Source: Phlyctochytrium arcticum
Taxonomy: Eukaryota; Chytridiomycota; Chytridiomycetes; Chytridiales; Chytridiaceae
DNA length: 64,000 nucleotides
NCBI GenBank assembly: GCA_025602905.1
Contig: JAHLKI010000017.1
Location: 310,001-374,000, forward strand
Reading direction: 5' to 3'
The translations under genes and the position numbers were made by a program. Positions within the stretch are counted from its first letter, which is position 1. Every line of letters begins with the position of its first letter. The notes under the pieces are model-generated. The model was not told the DNA's origin. It saw nothing but the letters and a program-made list of their open reading frames with translations, and ran no database searches. Shown one piece after another: positions 11,796-21,591 of this stretch.

Positions 11796-12668
11796 ATGGT
11801 GGGGGACCTTGCGACTCCGAGGGCCGACGATGAAGAAGCTACTCCGGATATCATACGAAGAGAAGAGATCCAATCCCAATCCAGCTCAGATTCAACTTCA
11901 AAAACAGATCAGATCCGGCAGTACTTTGACGGCTTGGCACGCACCTCATTACAAGTTTTGAAACGAATTTGGGTAGAGAGTGCTCCCGAATGGGGAGCGA
12001 TTAACCAGGCGAATTTCGAAAGGCCAAACAATCTTGCCGACACCCTTCCGGAAGCATTTCGCGATTGCAACAATGAAGCTCGCCTTTGCCAAGAACATTA
12101 TTTCGATGGGGATCCTTTGATATCTTCTCGGAAAGAGATTGAGTTCCTCCGGAATAGCTTGAAAACTCAACAATCTGAGTATGTCAACCATATGCAGCAA
12201 ATGCAGCAGGATTTTGATAAATTTTCGGAGGAGGAGCATGTCCGATGCCAAGATTTCTTTGATGAGCAGATGCAGAAACAGCGTGAGGAAATCCAGAAAG
12301 AGTGCCAAGAGTGGCTTGATGAGCAGATGCAGAAACAGCGCGAAGAACTCCTGCAAGAGCGCCAAGAGTGGCATGATAAGCAAATGCAGAAACAGCGTGA
12401 AGAACTCCTACAAGAGCGTAACGACACTATACAGGAAGTCAGCAGTCTTTTGAAGGAAAAGCACCAGCATGAACTCAACATTGTTCGGGCCGAAAATGAA
12501 CAAATACGCAAAGCGAGACTCTATCAACTTCAACGATCCCAAGGCAGAGGATCTCAAGAGATGCCTGGCCGTTTGCGAGAAGCGCATCACCAAAAGATGC
12601 GACAGAAACGTGCGGAGGCCAAGTTGGCCATAGCAAAGGGCGTGCAATGCTCGGCCATGTCCTCATAG
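11796..12668 (+). CDS. Family B coiled-coil protein B2
   Basis: An intact single-exon frame of 290 aa from the ATG at 11796, chosen because it aligns with the B1 start context after the shared leader. The N-terminal 120 residues contain the segment SDSTSKTDQIRQY shared with B1. Residues about 120-260 are a charged coiled coil with three copies of a 19-residue repeat (DEQMQKQREE...ECQEWL). The C-terminus is basic (MRQKRAEAKLAIAKG). Unlike the other B genes it shows no clear copy of the shared FLQWY-WW domain; it may have lost it. No enzyme motif, signal peptide or membrane segment is visible. Function unknown. Confidence 0.65.
   Translation: MVGDLATPRADDEEATPDIIRREEIQSQSSSDSTSKTDQIRQYFDGLARTSLQVLKRIWVESAPEWGAINQANFERPNNLADTLPEAFRDCNNEARLCQEHYFDGDPLISSRKEIEFLRNSLKTQQSEYVNHMQQMQQDFDKFSEEEHVRCQDFFDEQMQKQREEIQKECQEWLDEQMQKQREELLQERQEWHDKQMQKQREELLQERNDTIQEVSSLLKEKHQHELNIVRAENEQIRKARLYQLQRSQGRGSQEMPGRLREAHHQKMRQKRAEAKLAIAKGVQCSAMSS
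12261..12424 (+). repeat. 57-bp in-frame tandem repeat in B2
   Basis: Units start at 12261, 12318 and 12375; the last is incomplete. Each encodes a D(E/K)QMQKQREE..(Q)E(C/R)QEW-type segment. The in-frame period keeps the coiled coil open and suggests growth by slippage or unequal exchange. Confidence 0.8.
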
Positions 12669-13107
12669 TGTGGTAACCCATTTCGTGTCTCAAAATGCGA
12701 GGGAAAGGGTAGTTAAACTGGACTGTTTTATATGTAAAGAAGGACGAGCACTTGTATTTGAAACTATGATTATGTATGGTATGATTTGAACTACGGCCGC
12801 GTAAAAATCTTGTATAGAGGAGGGAGCAATATGGCCCATTCACGACTGGTAAATGTTCATTCAGCACCAACACACGGAGAGGAGATAGAAAAGTCATATC
12901 TGTCCCCCTATACCGGTTACTGTCGTAAACATTATAGCCAGATGAGGCTAGAATTACATCTTCAGATAAATTCTGTCATGGGTTAGAACTCCGCCTTCTC
13001 GGATCAGCCATTAAAAACATACCCACCCTCACCCGACAGTCCAATCTGGTAACTTTTCGAAAATGTGCATTGGCTTCTGTAAATGTATCGGAACAAAACT
13101 TCCATGT
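12669..13107. other. Intergenic, nothing recognised
   Basis: About 440 bases between the B2 stop and the A3 promoter block. No conserved frame, RNA gene or obvious repeat was seen. Confidence 0.5.
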
Positions 13108-13196
13108 TATTAATAGGTTACCCATTAAGTAAGGTTCGGGGGAATGAACATAAAAGAAGGACCTGGGTTGGCTCCCCCCTGTTTCCTTCATCCATT
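13108..13196 (+). promoter_or_regulatory. Conserved family A promoter block (copy 3)
   Basis: TTAATAGGTTACCCATTAAG, TAAGGTTCGGGGGAATG, ACATAAAAGAAGGACC, then CCCCCCTGTTTCCTTCATCC. It is the closest relative of the A2 block, with the same spacing to the ATG (about 160 nt from TAAAAG). Confidence 0.65.
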
Positions 13197-13301
13197 TGCC
13201 TCGCCCACATTACGACCACCAATAACCCGTCCCAAAATCATAACTCTTTTCAACACCACTTAGTTTTGTATCACCCTTACAACCCACCCGAATCAACCAT
13301 A

Positions 13302-13504
13302 ATGCTTGCCACCACTCGACGCGCAACTTTCGGCTTGGATCCCCCGCACCACTCTCGCCATTTATGGCAATGTGCATCGTCTCACATCTCGGATTGGACG
13401 CCAAAGTCGGAGGTATTGACTCAGATTGGGAAAAGAAGCCAGCTGTGACTATCTGGACTCGAGGGCCGCGCGAAGAGCACCTACCGGTTGATGAAAAGCT
13501 CTAG
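13302..13504 (+). pseudogene. Family A copy A3, frameshifted
   Basis: Starts MLATTRRATFGL exactly like A2. It then loses two bases at the position of the Val-Ile codons (GGCTTGG followed directly by ATCCCC, where A2 has GGCTTGGTGATTCCCC). After that the A2 frame is only readable in another phase, and the open frame from the ATG stops at 13448. The DNA remains alignable to A2 up to the stop-intron junction (CTCTAG, then a GTAAGT donor at 13506 and CATTCAG at 13563). Recently disabled, or a shorter 48-aa product. Confidence 0.65.
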
Positions 13505-14100
13505 GGTAAGTTTTCGGATCGTCCGCCTGACGAATTGGAAATCTCATTGTACTTGTCATTCAGAGCCTAAATATCCGAAGTGGTTTATTCGCGAAAGGCG
13601 GCTGTTGCTAATTTGTATACATTTAAGAATTTCCATTCACTCTGTTCGTTTTTTGTCTTTGTGGTATCATCACTCAATCATATTATTTTACTTGACATTT
13701 TTCGGATGCAGCTGTTTTTGCCTCCGCGTGTTGTTCCCACTTGCAACTATTGCCAGCAAACACAGAGCACTCGTATTTCTCTCAGGACATTGTCTACATT
13801 CTGTAAGCCAAGCTGAATTTTTTCCGCATAGGTATGGCCGTTCTTCCTGAAGGCATTATGAGCTGTCAAAACTGTTGCTGTCAAAAAGCGTGACACATGT
13901 AAAGCCCCTTTGGAACACGTGAAACTCAGGGAGGGGAAATGGAGGGGAAAGATCTTTGGCACTTCGTCTCTGGAAGATATTTTCACAAAAGAGAGTGACC
14001 ATAGTACACCCTTGCAAGACCGTTTCCATATAAGAGGTGCTTCATTTCATCGTTAGTGTGTTCTCTGCTTTCAACTTCCTATCACCGTCTAAAGAAGATT
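13505..14100. promoter_or_regulatory. A3-B3 spacer with GCTGTCA pair
   Basis: Holds the 3' UTR intron of A3 (13506-13563) and two GCTGTCA elements at 13862 and 13877. These are followed by TGACACATGTAAAGCCCC and GGAACACGTGAAAC, a block repeated before B4 (reverse), B5 and B6 (reverse). It is probably the B promoter and 5' UTR. No frame is conserved here. Confidence 0.55.
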
Positions 14101-15583
14101 ATGGCGTGCTTGGCGTACCCCCGAGACGAAGCTGGAGAACATCTCCCTGAGAAGGTAAATCGCTCCTGAGATATACAAAAGTTTCATTATCTGAAGGTTC
14201 TTTACACTAGTGGAATGATCTCAAAGACAATCATCAACACTTCTGTGTGTTTCTTCACATGCTTGGACCAGCAGAGCGCGCAATGGTCAGCTACTTGCAG
14301 TGGTACGGTTGCTATAATATGGCATCCGGAAAAGAATTGGATAGAAATACTTTGAATTCCCTTTTCGAACAAATCTCACATGAGCTTGCGTTGGGTTATG
14401 GGCAGGACTGGAGTGAGAAATGGGCTAATATCCATGCAGGGATCACTAGCCAACTTACCGAAGACGCATTTTTGGCCGAGATGGACTACATACGGGACGA
14501 ATTTAACCAGAATCTCATCGCCTGGTGGGCTAACAACGCATCCCTTGTGATGGCCCTTATTTGGGAAATGGAGACAAGTGAAACGGCAGCCAGTCACACG
14601 CATACAGGGAATGATCACGACACAAGTATGCAGCACGATATGAGGAAATATCCCAAGGCCCCGTCATCTTGGGAATCTGAGTGGCCCGAGCTGGTCCCGC
14701 AAGTTGCAGTGCACCCAGCACAGGATACCGGGCCTATCAATTACAACAAAGTTTGAGCAATGAACAGGGGCAAAGCCGACAGGATATGCAAAAAGAACTG
14801 CGGGAACAGCGTCAAAAGGACCGACAGGAGATGCAAAGAATACTGCAGGAAGAGCGCGAAAAGGATCGACAGGAATATAAAAGACATTTGCAAAAAATGC
14901 GCGATGGCATGCAACGGGATATGAGGCATTTGAGCCATGAATATGACAAAACGCAGGAGGAAATGCAAGAACTACTACGGAAAGAACTTGAACAAACCCG
15001 ACATTATATGCAAGAAATGTTGAGAAAGGACAGACACGAACAACTACGGAAAGAACATGGACAAACCCGACACGAAATGCAAGAGCTAGTGTTGAAAGAG
15101 CGCGAACAAATCAAGCTAGCCTGTGATAAGTTCATCCAAGAAGAGCGTGAAAAGGACAGACGCGATTATGACGAACATTTGCAAGAAACGCGTTATCGCA
15201 TGCAACATGACATTAAGAAGCAATTGGGCAGTACACACGAGAAAGCTCAGCTGGAAATTCGAGAACTCCTTCGGAAAGAATTTCAACAGTTCAAGCTGGG
15301 TTGTGACAAGTCCGGGCGTGAAGAGCGTGAAAAGGACCGACAAAAGAATGAAAAACTCTTGAATCAAACGCGCGAACAATGTGAACAGTTCAAAGTGATT
15401 TGCGACACATCTATGCAGGAAGTGCGTGAAAAGGAACGACAAGAGAATGAAAAACATTTGCAAGAAATACGCGATCGGGTGCAAAAGGATATGGAGGAAC
15501 TCTGGAGGAAACGCATGAGCAAGATCAGCAGGAAAGGCAAAAACTACAGCGGAAAGAACTGGACAAATGAAGCTGGTTGGTGA
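14101..15583 (+). pseudogene. Family B coiled-coil gene B3, one-base frameshift
   Basis: Exon 1 (14101-14154) encodes 18 residues, MACLAYPRDEAGEHLPEK. The intron 14155-14210 ends CACTAG, and exon 2 begins WNDLKDNHQHFCVFLHML. Residues about 20-150 are the shared domain (LGPAERAMVSYLQWY, LIAWWANNASLVM). A TGA at 14754 closes this frame just where paralogues run into the coiled coil. The coiled coil (SNEQGQSRQDMQKELREQ onwards) continues in another phase from about 14745 to 15583, consistent with loss of one base around 14745-14753. The downstream coiled coil of about 275 residues is otherwise open, so the damage may be recent. It forms a tail-to-tail inverted pair with B4. Confidence 0.65.
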
Positions 15584-16596
15584 TAGGTCCATGCGGCCAA
15601 AGACAGCTTAAGAGGAAATATTTTCAGCCGGATGAGAATGAGATTGTGATGCAAGTGCCAAACATTTTGGTGGTAAAACATTTGCATGGACAGATTCTGC
15701 ACGGATGTACACTGGAGATCATGTATTCTTCCATATTTTACGCACCTCTGAAATGATATTTGATTACTTTACCAATATACCAATAAGAAAACCAATGGGG
15801 GAAGATTTTTGGCAAAGAAGATTTTTGGCAAAGAAGATTTTGCAACTTGTGCAACGCCTGATTGAGATCAGGTCAAATGGCCGGGTTAAGGATGGTTCTA
15901 GGTCTTGGTTCCCTGGACTCTGATCGGCATTGTGCGCTCTTCTCGTTTAGAGGTTATATACATGGATATTGATAGCAAATGTTAGATGAGATACATATAA
16001 AAGTCATCGCATGCTGCACCACTGTCCTACCTTGGACAGGCGACCGGAAGAAGAAGAAGATGGATGGCCTGCCAGCAGCCAGCTTGTGTGGCATGGGTGG
16101 ATCCAGCGGTTTCACCGACAACCTGTGATGGAGGGAAACTCATGTAATAGATCGCAGGATTTGTCGTCAGATGGAGAGGGATAGGAGGGTTCTGATCTTG
16201 ACCTGGTGCTGGGTATGGCAGGGATACGGGGGTTTTCATATGCGAGTGCAATCTTCGCCCAAGTTGCAAGATCTCTTTTACCAAAAATCTTCCTCATTGT
16301 TTTGCGTATTCGTAAAGTAGTCAGATATCATTTCAGAGGCCCCGTAAAACACACAAAATACATGAACTACAGTATATATCCTCGCAACATCTGTTTCAGG
16401 AAGTGTTTTACCACCAAAATGTTTTCAATTTGCAATAGAAACTCATTCAGATCACTCTGAAAATAACTCATTCTGGGCAGCTGAACTAAGGTTTGATTGA
16501 CCTTCCTGCATAGATTGGTCACCAACCTGCTTGAGCTATCCAGTTCTTTCAACGGTAGTTTCTGCCTTTCCCACTGATTTTGCCCAGGCGCTTCCT
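15584..16596. other. Spacer between B3 and B4 with inverted 3' flanks
   Basis: The downstream flanks of B3 (+) and B4 (-) are related to each other in inverted orientation: AACATTTTGGTGGTAAAACA at 15662 and its complement near 16415, CCTCTGAAATGATAT, and GAAGATTTTTGGCAAAG. Directly repeated AAGATTTTTGGCAAAG units lie at 15806-15840. The block extends to the flanks of B5 and B6 (ACTGAAATGATGTTTGA). No gene is seen. Confidence 0.6.
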
Positions 16597-18602
16597 TCAG
16601 AACTCCTCAATACAACTTTTCAGCCGATCGCGCGTTTTTTGAAAATGTTTTTGACGCTCTTGAGGCTTCTTTTCTCGCTCTTTCTCCCTATCGTGCCACT
16701 TGAATATCTCGAACCCATCTTGATCGACGAGCTGTCTTTCCTTTTCCTCGTTTTGTTGATCCTGCAGTTCTTGCTCCATGTTTTGTTGAGCTTGCTCATG
16801 TTCAAACGTCTCCCTCAGCAAGTGCAGTCGACTGCGCATTTGGTTCAATTGTTTTTCATGCGGTTGTCGGTCATGTTCACGCCCTTCACATTCTTTCCGC
16901 AATAGGTCTTGCATCACCTGTAGGCTTTGTTCCTGTTCTTTGCGCAGTTGTTCTTGCATATCCTGTCGGTTTTGATCATGTTCTTTTCGCAGTTCTTCTT
17001 GCATATCTTGTCTCAACACTCCTTGCGTCTCCTTCTGAGATTTTTCATCTTCATTGCTCCCAAGCTTCTTCCTATCCAGTTGCAGCTGATCGCGCATTTG
17101 TTTGAAATGTTTTTCATGTTCTTCATGTAGTGACTCGACACAAACTAGCTTGAATCCTTGAAGTTCTTTCTGCAGCAGTAATTGGATCTCCTGTCGGGTT
17201 TGCCCTTGCTCATGGCTCAAACACTTCTTCATATCATTTTGCATGCAATCGCGAGTTTGTTGCAAATGTTTTATATATCCCAGTCGGTCTTTTTCACGCT
17301 CTTCCTGTAGTAGTTCTTGCAATTCATCTCGTTTATCGCACAAATGTTTTTTCATATCGTTCTGCATCAAATCGCGCGTTCTTTGCAAATGTTTTTTATA
17401 CTCCTGTCGGTCATTTTCACGCTCTTCCTGTATGAGTTCTTGCATCTCCTCTCGTTCATTTTGTCGCTCTTCCTGTAGCAGTTCTTGTATTTCCTCTCGT
17501 TCATTGCTCAAAAGCTTCTTCATATCGTTTTGCATGCAATCGCGCGTTCTTTGCCAATGTTTTTTGTACTCCTGCCGGTCATTTTCACGCTCTTCCTGTA
17601 GCAGTTCTTGTATCTCCTGTCGGGTTTGCCCGTGTTCGTTGCTCAAATGCTTCATGTCCCGTTGCATGAAATCACGCGTTTTTTGCGAATGCTTGGTATA
17701 TACGTGTCGGTCCTTTTCACGCTCTGCTTGCATGTACTTGTCACAATCCAGTTTCAATTGTTTGTGCTCCTTCCGCAGTAATTCTTGCATCTCCTGTCGA
17801 GTTTGCCCGTGCTCATGGCTGAAATGCTTCTTCATATCGTTTTGCACGCAATCACGCGTTTGTTGCAAAAGTTTTTCGGATTCCTTTCGATCTTTTTGAC
17901 GCTCTTTCAGCAGTATTTCTCGAAGCTCCTGTTGAGTTTGCCCTCGTTGATCGCTTAAATGCTGATCGTGATCACTGGGATCGGTAACATTTCCTGCCTG
18001 AACCGGAATTTGCGGGACCAATTCGGGCCACTCGGATTCCCAAGATCCCTTGCCCTCGGGATGTTTCGTCACATCGTGTTGCATACTTGTGTCGTTGTCA
18101 TTCGCTGCATGAGTGTGACTGGCTGTCGCTTCAGTAGTTTCCATTGCCCGAATACGGGCCATGACAAGTAATGCATTGTCGGCCCACCAGACGACAAGTT
18201 TCTGGCTGACTTCGTCCCGTAGGGAATCTACTCCAGCCAAAATTCTCTCTTTATTGGATTCGCAAGTACATTCTCCAAGCTCCTTAGCCCAGTCTCCAAT
18301 CTTCGTGCAATCATTCTCAAAACCCAACGCATGCTCCAATGAAATTTGGTCGAGGCGGGGTATTAAGGTATCCCTATCCAAATCTTTCCCTGATGCCATA
18401 TCATAGCAATCGTACCATTGCAGGTAGCGGACCATTGCCCGCTTTGCTGTTCCGAGCATGTGAAGAAACACACAGAAGCGTTGATGATTGTCTTTGAGAT
18501 CATTCCACTAGGTAAGACATATTTTTTTAGATCACTCAAGCGACTTACTCTATCAGGGATGCGCTCCATAACTTCGCCCCGGGGACACTCCGAGCCCACC
18601 AT
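16597..18602 (-). CDS. Family B coiled-coil protein B4 (intact full-length copy)
   Basis: Exon 1 (18602-18549) encodes MVGSECPRGEVMERIPDR. The intron 18548-18508 (GTAAGT...CCTAG) leads into exon 2 (18507-16597); the total is 654 aa. Residues about 19-150 form the shared B/C domain (MLGTAKRAMVRYLQWYDCYD, then KLVVWWADNALLVMARI). A Ser/Thr/His linker is followed by about 430 residues of highly charged coiled coil with repeats such as RQEMQELLRKE, EREKDRQEYKKH and QTRDCMQNDMKKHLS. The stop (TGA) replaces a Trp codon of B3, so the protein ends about 15-20 residues earlier than B3 would. No signal peptide or membrane segment. It is the best reference for the B3-B6 subgroup. Function unknown. Confidence 0.75.
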
Positions 18603-19126
18603 GATCTTCCTTAGACGGTGTTAGGAAGTTGAAAGCAGAGAAATACAGTAACGATGAGATAAATCACCATATATGGAAACGATCTTGCAGGATTGTATTA
18701 TGATGATCGTAGTTGGTGATTATGGTTTTCAGAGACAAAGTGCAAGAGATCTTTCAGTTGACCAAGTTGCTTCCGTGCTCGTGCTCCATTGCCCTCTCCC
18801 CAGAACAATGCGGTGTCACGATTTCAGCGGGGGCTTTACATGTGTCAGTCCCTTTGACGGCAGCATCAGTTTTGACAGCCAATCATCTCTCCAGAGAATG
18901 CCCCCACATTCGCAAACAATTATGGCCTGGCGTACAAAATGTGTACTGGATCAGTGGTCAATATCATTATAATATTGGAAATGCGGCAGCTTCAGCGAGG
19001 AGAAAAACAACAGCATCCGAATAATGGGAAGCAAGACAATATGATTGAGGGATAGCCAGACAATATGTTTAGAAAATAAAATGATAAAATTACAGATGTG
19101 AACTATGCGCGTCTCTCCTCGGGCTT
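18603..19126 (-). promoter_or_regulatory. A4-B4 spacer with the B-type promoter block
   Basis: Read on the minus strand it has GCTGTCAAAACTGATGCTGC (complement of 18860-18878), then GGGACTGACACATGTAAAGC, as upstream of B3 and B5. No other gene is visible. Confidence 0.5.
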
Positions 19127-19189
19127 CTGAATGACAAAGTACAATGAGACTTTGTCAAAAGCGGGTTATCAGCTTCCGACACTTACTTC

Positions 19190-19348
19190 TCAGCGCTTGG
19201 CAATGAAGGGGAGGTTGATCTCACCCGACTCCTTGACCGCAATTGTAGTGGGCCAGCTGCATCTAGTCCGAATCAGAGGAGTATTCTTGTACATCGCCAG
19301 CGTAGTTCGAGGGACGACGAGGTCAAAGGTGCATCGTGGTTTTGACAT
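19190..19348 (-). CDS. Family A small basic protein, copy A4
   Basis: A 52-aa protein: MSKPRCTFDLVVPRTTLAMY, then the subgroup motif PLIRTRCSWPTTIAVKESGE, ending NLPFIAKR. It aligns along its whole length with A5 but has a shorter N-terminus (MSKPR in place of MLATTRR). An intron follows the stop by three bases (donor at 19186, CATTCAG acceptor ending 19127), as in A2, A3 and A5. This confirms the copy even though its upstream block differs from the other members. Not recognised; the presequence-like N-terminus is weaker here. Confidence 0.55.
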   Translation of the reverse strand: MSKPRCTFDLVVPRTTLAMYKNTPLIRTRCSWPTTIAVKESGEINLPFIAKR

Positions 19349-20173
19349 GAGGTGCTTGAAGTAGAGCTGCTGGTAATGAGTGTCACTGTTATTGCATTTG
19401 CGTGTGCTGACGTCGTCTTAATGAACGGTAGCAATGGGATGCGCGAGAGATGGTGGACGCGTAGACGAAGAACCAGTCGAAATAGTGGAGGAGGCGCCTC
19501 CTTTCTAGTGTTGGATAGCTTGCTCTGAAGAAGAAATAACTATGAGCTTCTATGGAATGCCAAAGTGTCAAAATCTTCTCAAACCTTTGTGTTAGAAAGA
19601 CACATCCACAAAGGCAGCCCTGGGTGGTAGCACCTTTAATCAAGACGATGATTGCGTTAGACTATCTTGATTGAATTGAACATATGCTAAACGTACGATG
19701 CGAAAGCTGCCGTTGTGAATGTGTCTTTCCCGGAGTTCGTTGTATACATCATGATGATGTGAGCGACTGAGTGCAACAGATCCTCCAATGTGTCATTTTA
19801 CTTCCTTGCTCTCCGCGATACGATGGCGGCTTTGGAACCTAACCTCAAAAGGGGTTGCAGATATGTCAGTCCCACTGACAACAAAAGTTTGACAGCAAAT
19901 AATACCTTCGGGTGGGTACCCATACCTCCACATACGAATTTAACTTGGCGCAGCGCAGAGGAATTGAAGTAGCTCGCTGACCTAAGAAAATTTTGTGTTT
20001 GGCCGGGAGAAAGTAAAGGGCATCGGAATTATGGAAAACAATATGATTGAGTGATTATACAACGATTCAAAAACTACAAAGATGGGGATAAATCTCTCAG
20101 GCTCGGATAGATTGCAAATAATGCAAGTTCGGAAAAGATTCTACCCAATACTGGAGGATGGTATCTCTCAGGG
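19349..20173. other. Spacer between A4 and A5
   Basis: Contains a TGACAGC element at 19890 and a GGGACTGACA-type block in reverse orientation, remnants of a B-type promoter, but no B gene follows. It may be the scar of a lost B copy between A5 and A4. No frame is supported. Confidence 0.45.
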
Positions 20174-20236
20174 CTGTGAATGCCAAGTACAATGAGATTT
20201 CGCAAAAGCGGATTATCAGCTCCCAAAACTTACCCC

Positions 20237-20404
20237 TTAGCGCTTGGAATCAACATAGGGGAGATTCAATTCTCCCGTTTCTTTGATCGCAATAGTGATG
20301 GGCCAGTAGCATCTGGTCCGGATGAGAGGGGAACTACCGTACGATGCGAGTGTACGTCGCGGCACAACCAGGCCAAACGTAGAGCGGCGAGTGGTGGCAA
20401 GCAT
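20237..20404 (-). CDS. Family A small basic protein, copy A5
   Basis: A 55-aa frame: MLATTRRSTFGLVVPRRTL, then PLIRTRCYWPITIAIKETGE, ending DSKR. With A4 it defines a subgroup with PLIRTRC and a conserved Trp. A GTAAGT donor lies four bases after the stop (20233), and an acceptor ends at 20174 (CATTCACAG). The conserved promoter block is found upstream in the proper orientation (20520-20610). Function unknown; the basic N-terminus again resembles an organelle presequence. Confidence 0.6.
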   Translation of the reverse strand: MLATTRRSTFGLVVPRRTLASYGSSPLIRTRCYWPITIAIKETGELNLPYVDSKR

Positions 20405-20519
20405 GATGGTGTTTTGTGTGGTTTGTACTGGTGACTTCAATCTATGTGGTGTTGATGAGAGATTTACGATTATGGGGCGTGGTAATGTCGTTTGTAGCGA
20501 AGTGGTGTGAACGAGGGAA

Positions 20520-20610
20520 ACGGACGGGAAGAAATAGAGGGGACATCAACCGAGGGCCTTCTTTAAAGTATAATCCCCCGAACCTTACTTAATCCCTACC
20601 TATTTATATT
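20520..20610 (-). promoter_or_regulatory. Conserved family A promoter block (copy for A5)
   Basis: On the minus strand: AATATAAATAGGTAGGGATT, AAGTAAGGTTCGGGGGATTA, CTTTAAAGAAGGCCC, TCCCCTCTATTTCTTCCC. Elements and order match the A2 and A3 blocks on the other strand. Confidence 0.65.
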
Positions 20611-20979
20611 TTGGAGGTTTTTGCCCGTCACACTTTTAGAAGGTTATGCAGCTATTCTTAAAAAGTGACGAGATTACAGGATCTAGTAAGGGTACCCGTT
20701 GGGGTATGTTTGTAATGGTCGGTCCTGCAAGGCAAGATGTATTGTGGCTATCCTGACTTGGTAAAGACATTTAATAAGAGAGTAACTCTAATATATGTAC
20801 GTGAATGGCAATCTCTCTTCTATTGCCGCCGGTACATTAATGATCGTGAATTTACCATGTTTCTCTATCCCATTTCGTGGGAATAACCTGCCTACAAGCC
20901 CTTGGGAATGTATGCGTACTGAGCATTACGCAAGATGTGAGCCAAATGGCTACGGGGTAGACCCTATAGTGCTCCCCAA
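20611..20979. other. Intergenic, nothing recognised
   Basis: About 370 bases between the A5 promoter and the B1-like gene fragment. No conserved frame was seen. Confidence 0.45.
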
Positions 20980-21250
20980 GGAACAAGATCCGGCAAGGTT
21001 CCCCCTGATATGCCTTCGACGCAGTCCTGGTATGTACTCCTTCATACTGACCTACAAAAACATTACAGTAAAGTGGATCAGATATGCTTGTACCTTGTCA
21101 AGATGGTCGATACAAAAGATTCCCGCCAATCGTCATCCCAAACAGAAGCGGAACCGATTCCCCTCGATATCCTGGAACTTATAAGTTTGGGAATCGTGCA
21201 GCCCGTCATTTATTATTATGCCATGTCACTCTTCAGAAGATACTGTTTTT
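20980..21250 (+). pseudogene. Fragment of a B1-like domain exon
   Basis: Nearly the same as 9495-9665 of B1: HYSKVDQICLYLVKMVDTKD and SRQSSSQTEAEPIPLDILEL in place of HYSQVDQICMYLVKMVNTKD and SRPSSSQTEVEPISPDILEL. The frame breaks soon after. It then runs into DNA resembling the A2/A3 downstream region (CTGTTTTTACTCCCACTTC). No start or coiled coil remains, so this is a relic. Confidence 0.65.
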
Positions 21251-21591
21251 ACTCCCACTTCTACCATCGTCATCACACATAGAAGCCTTTTTTGTCTCAT
21301 AATATTGACCATTGAACACTCCACGTTGTGTACGCCGGGCTGAATTTGTTTGAAGGGATTTTATGAGCTGTCACAGCATTTCTGTTATCAAAAATACTGA
21401 CAAATGTAAAGCCCCCTTTTGAACACGTAAAACACCCGGGGAGTGAAGAAAGAAAAGCACCTTCGTCTCTGAAAAACATCCTTGACAAACGAGAGTGATC
21501 ATAAGACCGCCATACAACACCGCTTCTAATTAAGGTGAATTATTCAATCGTTGGTGTATCTGCTTTTCCTAACACAGGTTTAAAGACAACC

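Noticed and set aside
16531..17130. Hydrophobic plus-strand frames that look like membrane proteins
   Set aside because: They are the complement of the B4 coiled coil; Gln/Glu/Lys-rich codons give Leu/Phe/Ser-rich antisense frames.
17243..17899. A 218-codon plus-strand Cys/Ser-rich frame
   Set aside because: Also antisense to B4. The Cys-Ser periodicity mirrors the coiled-coil repeats.
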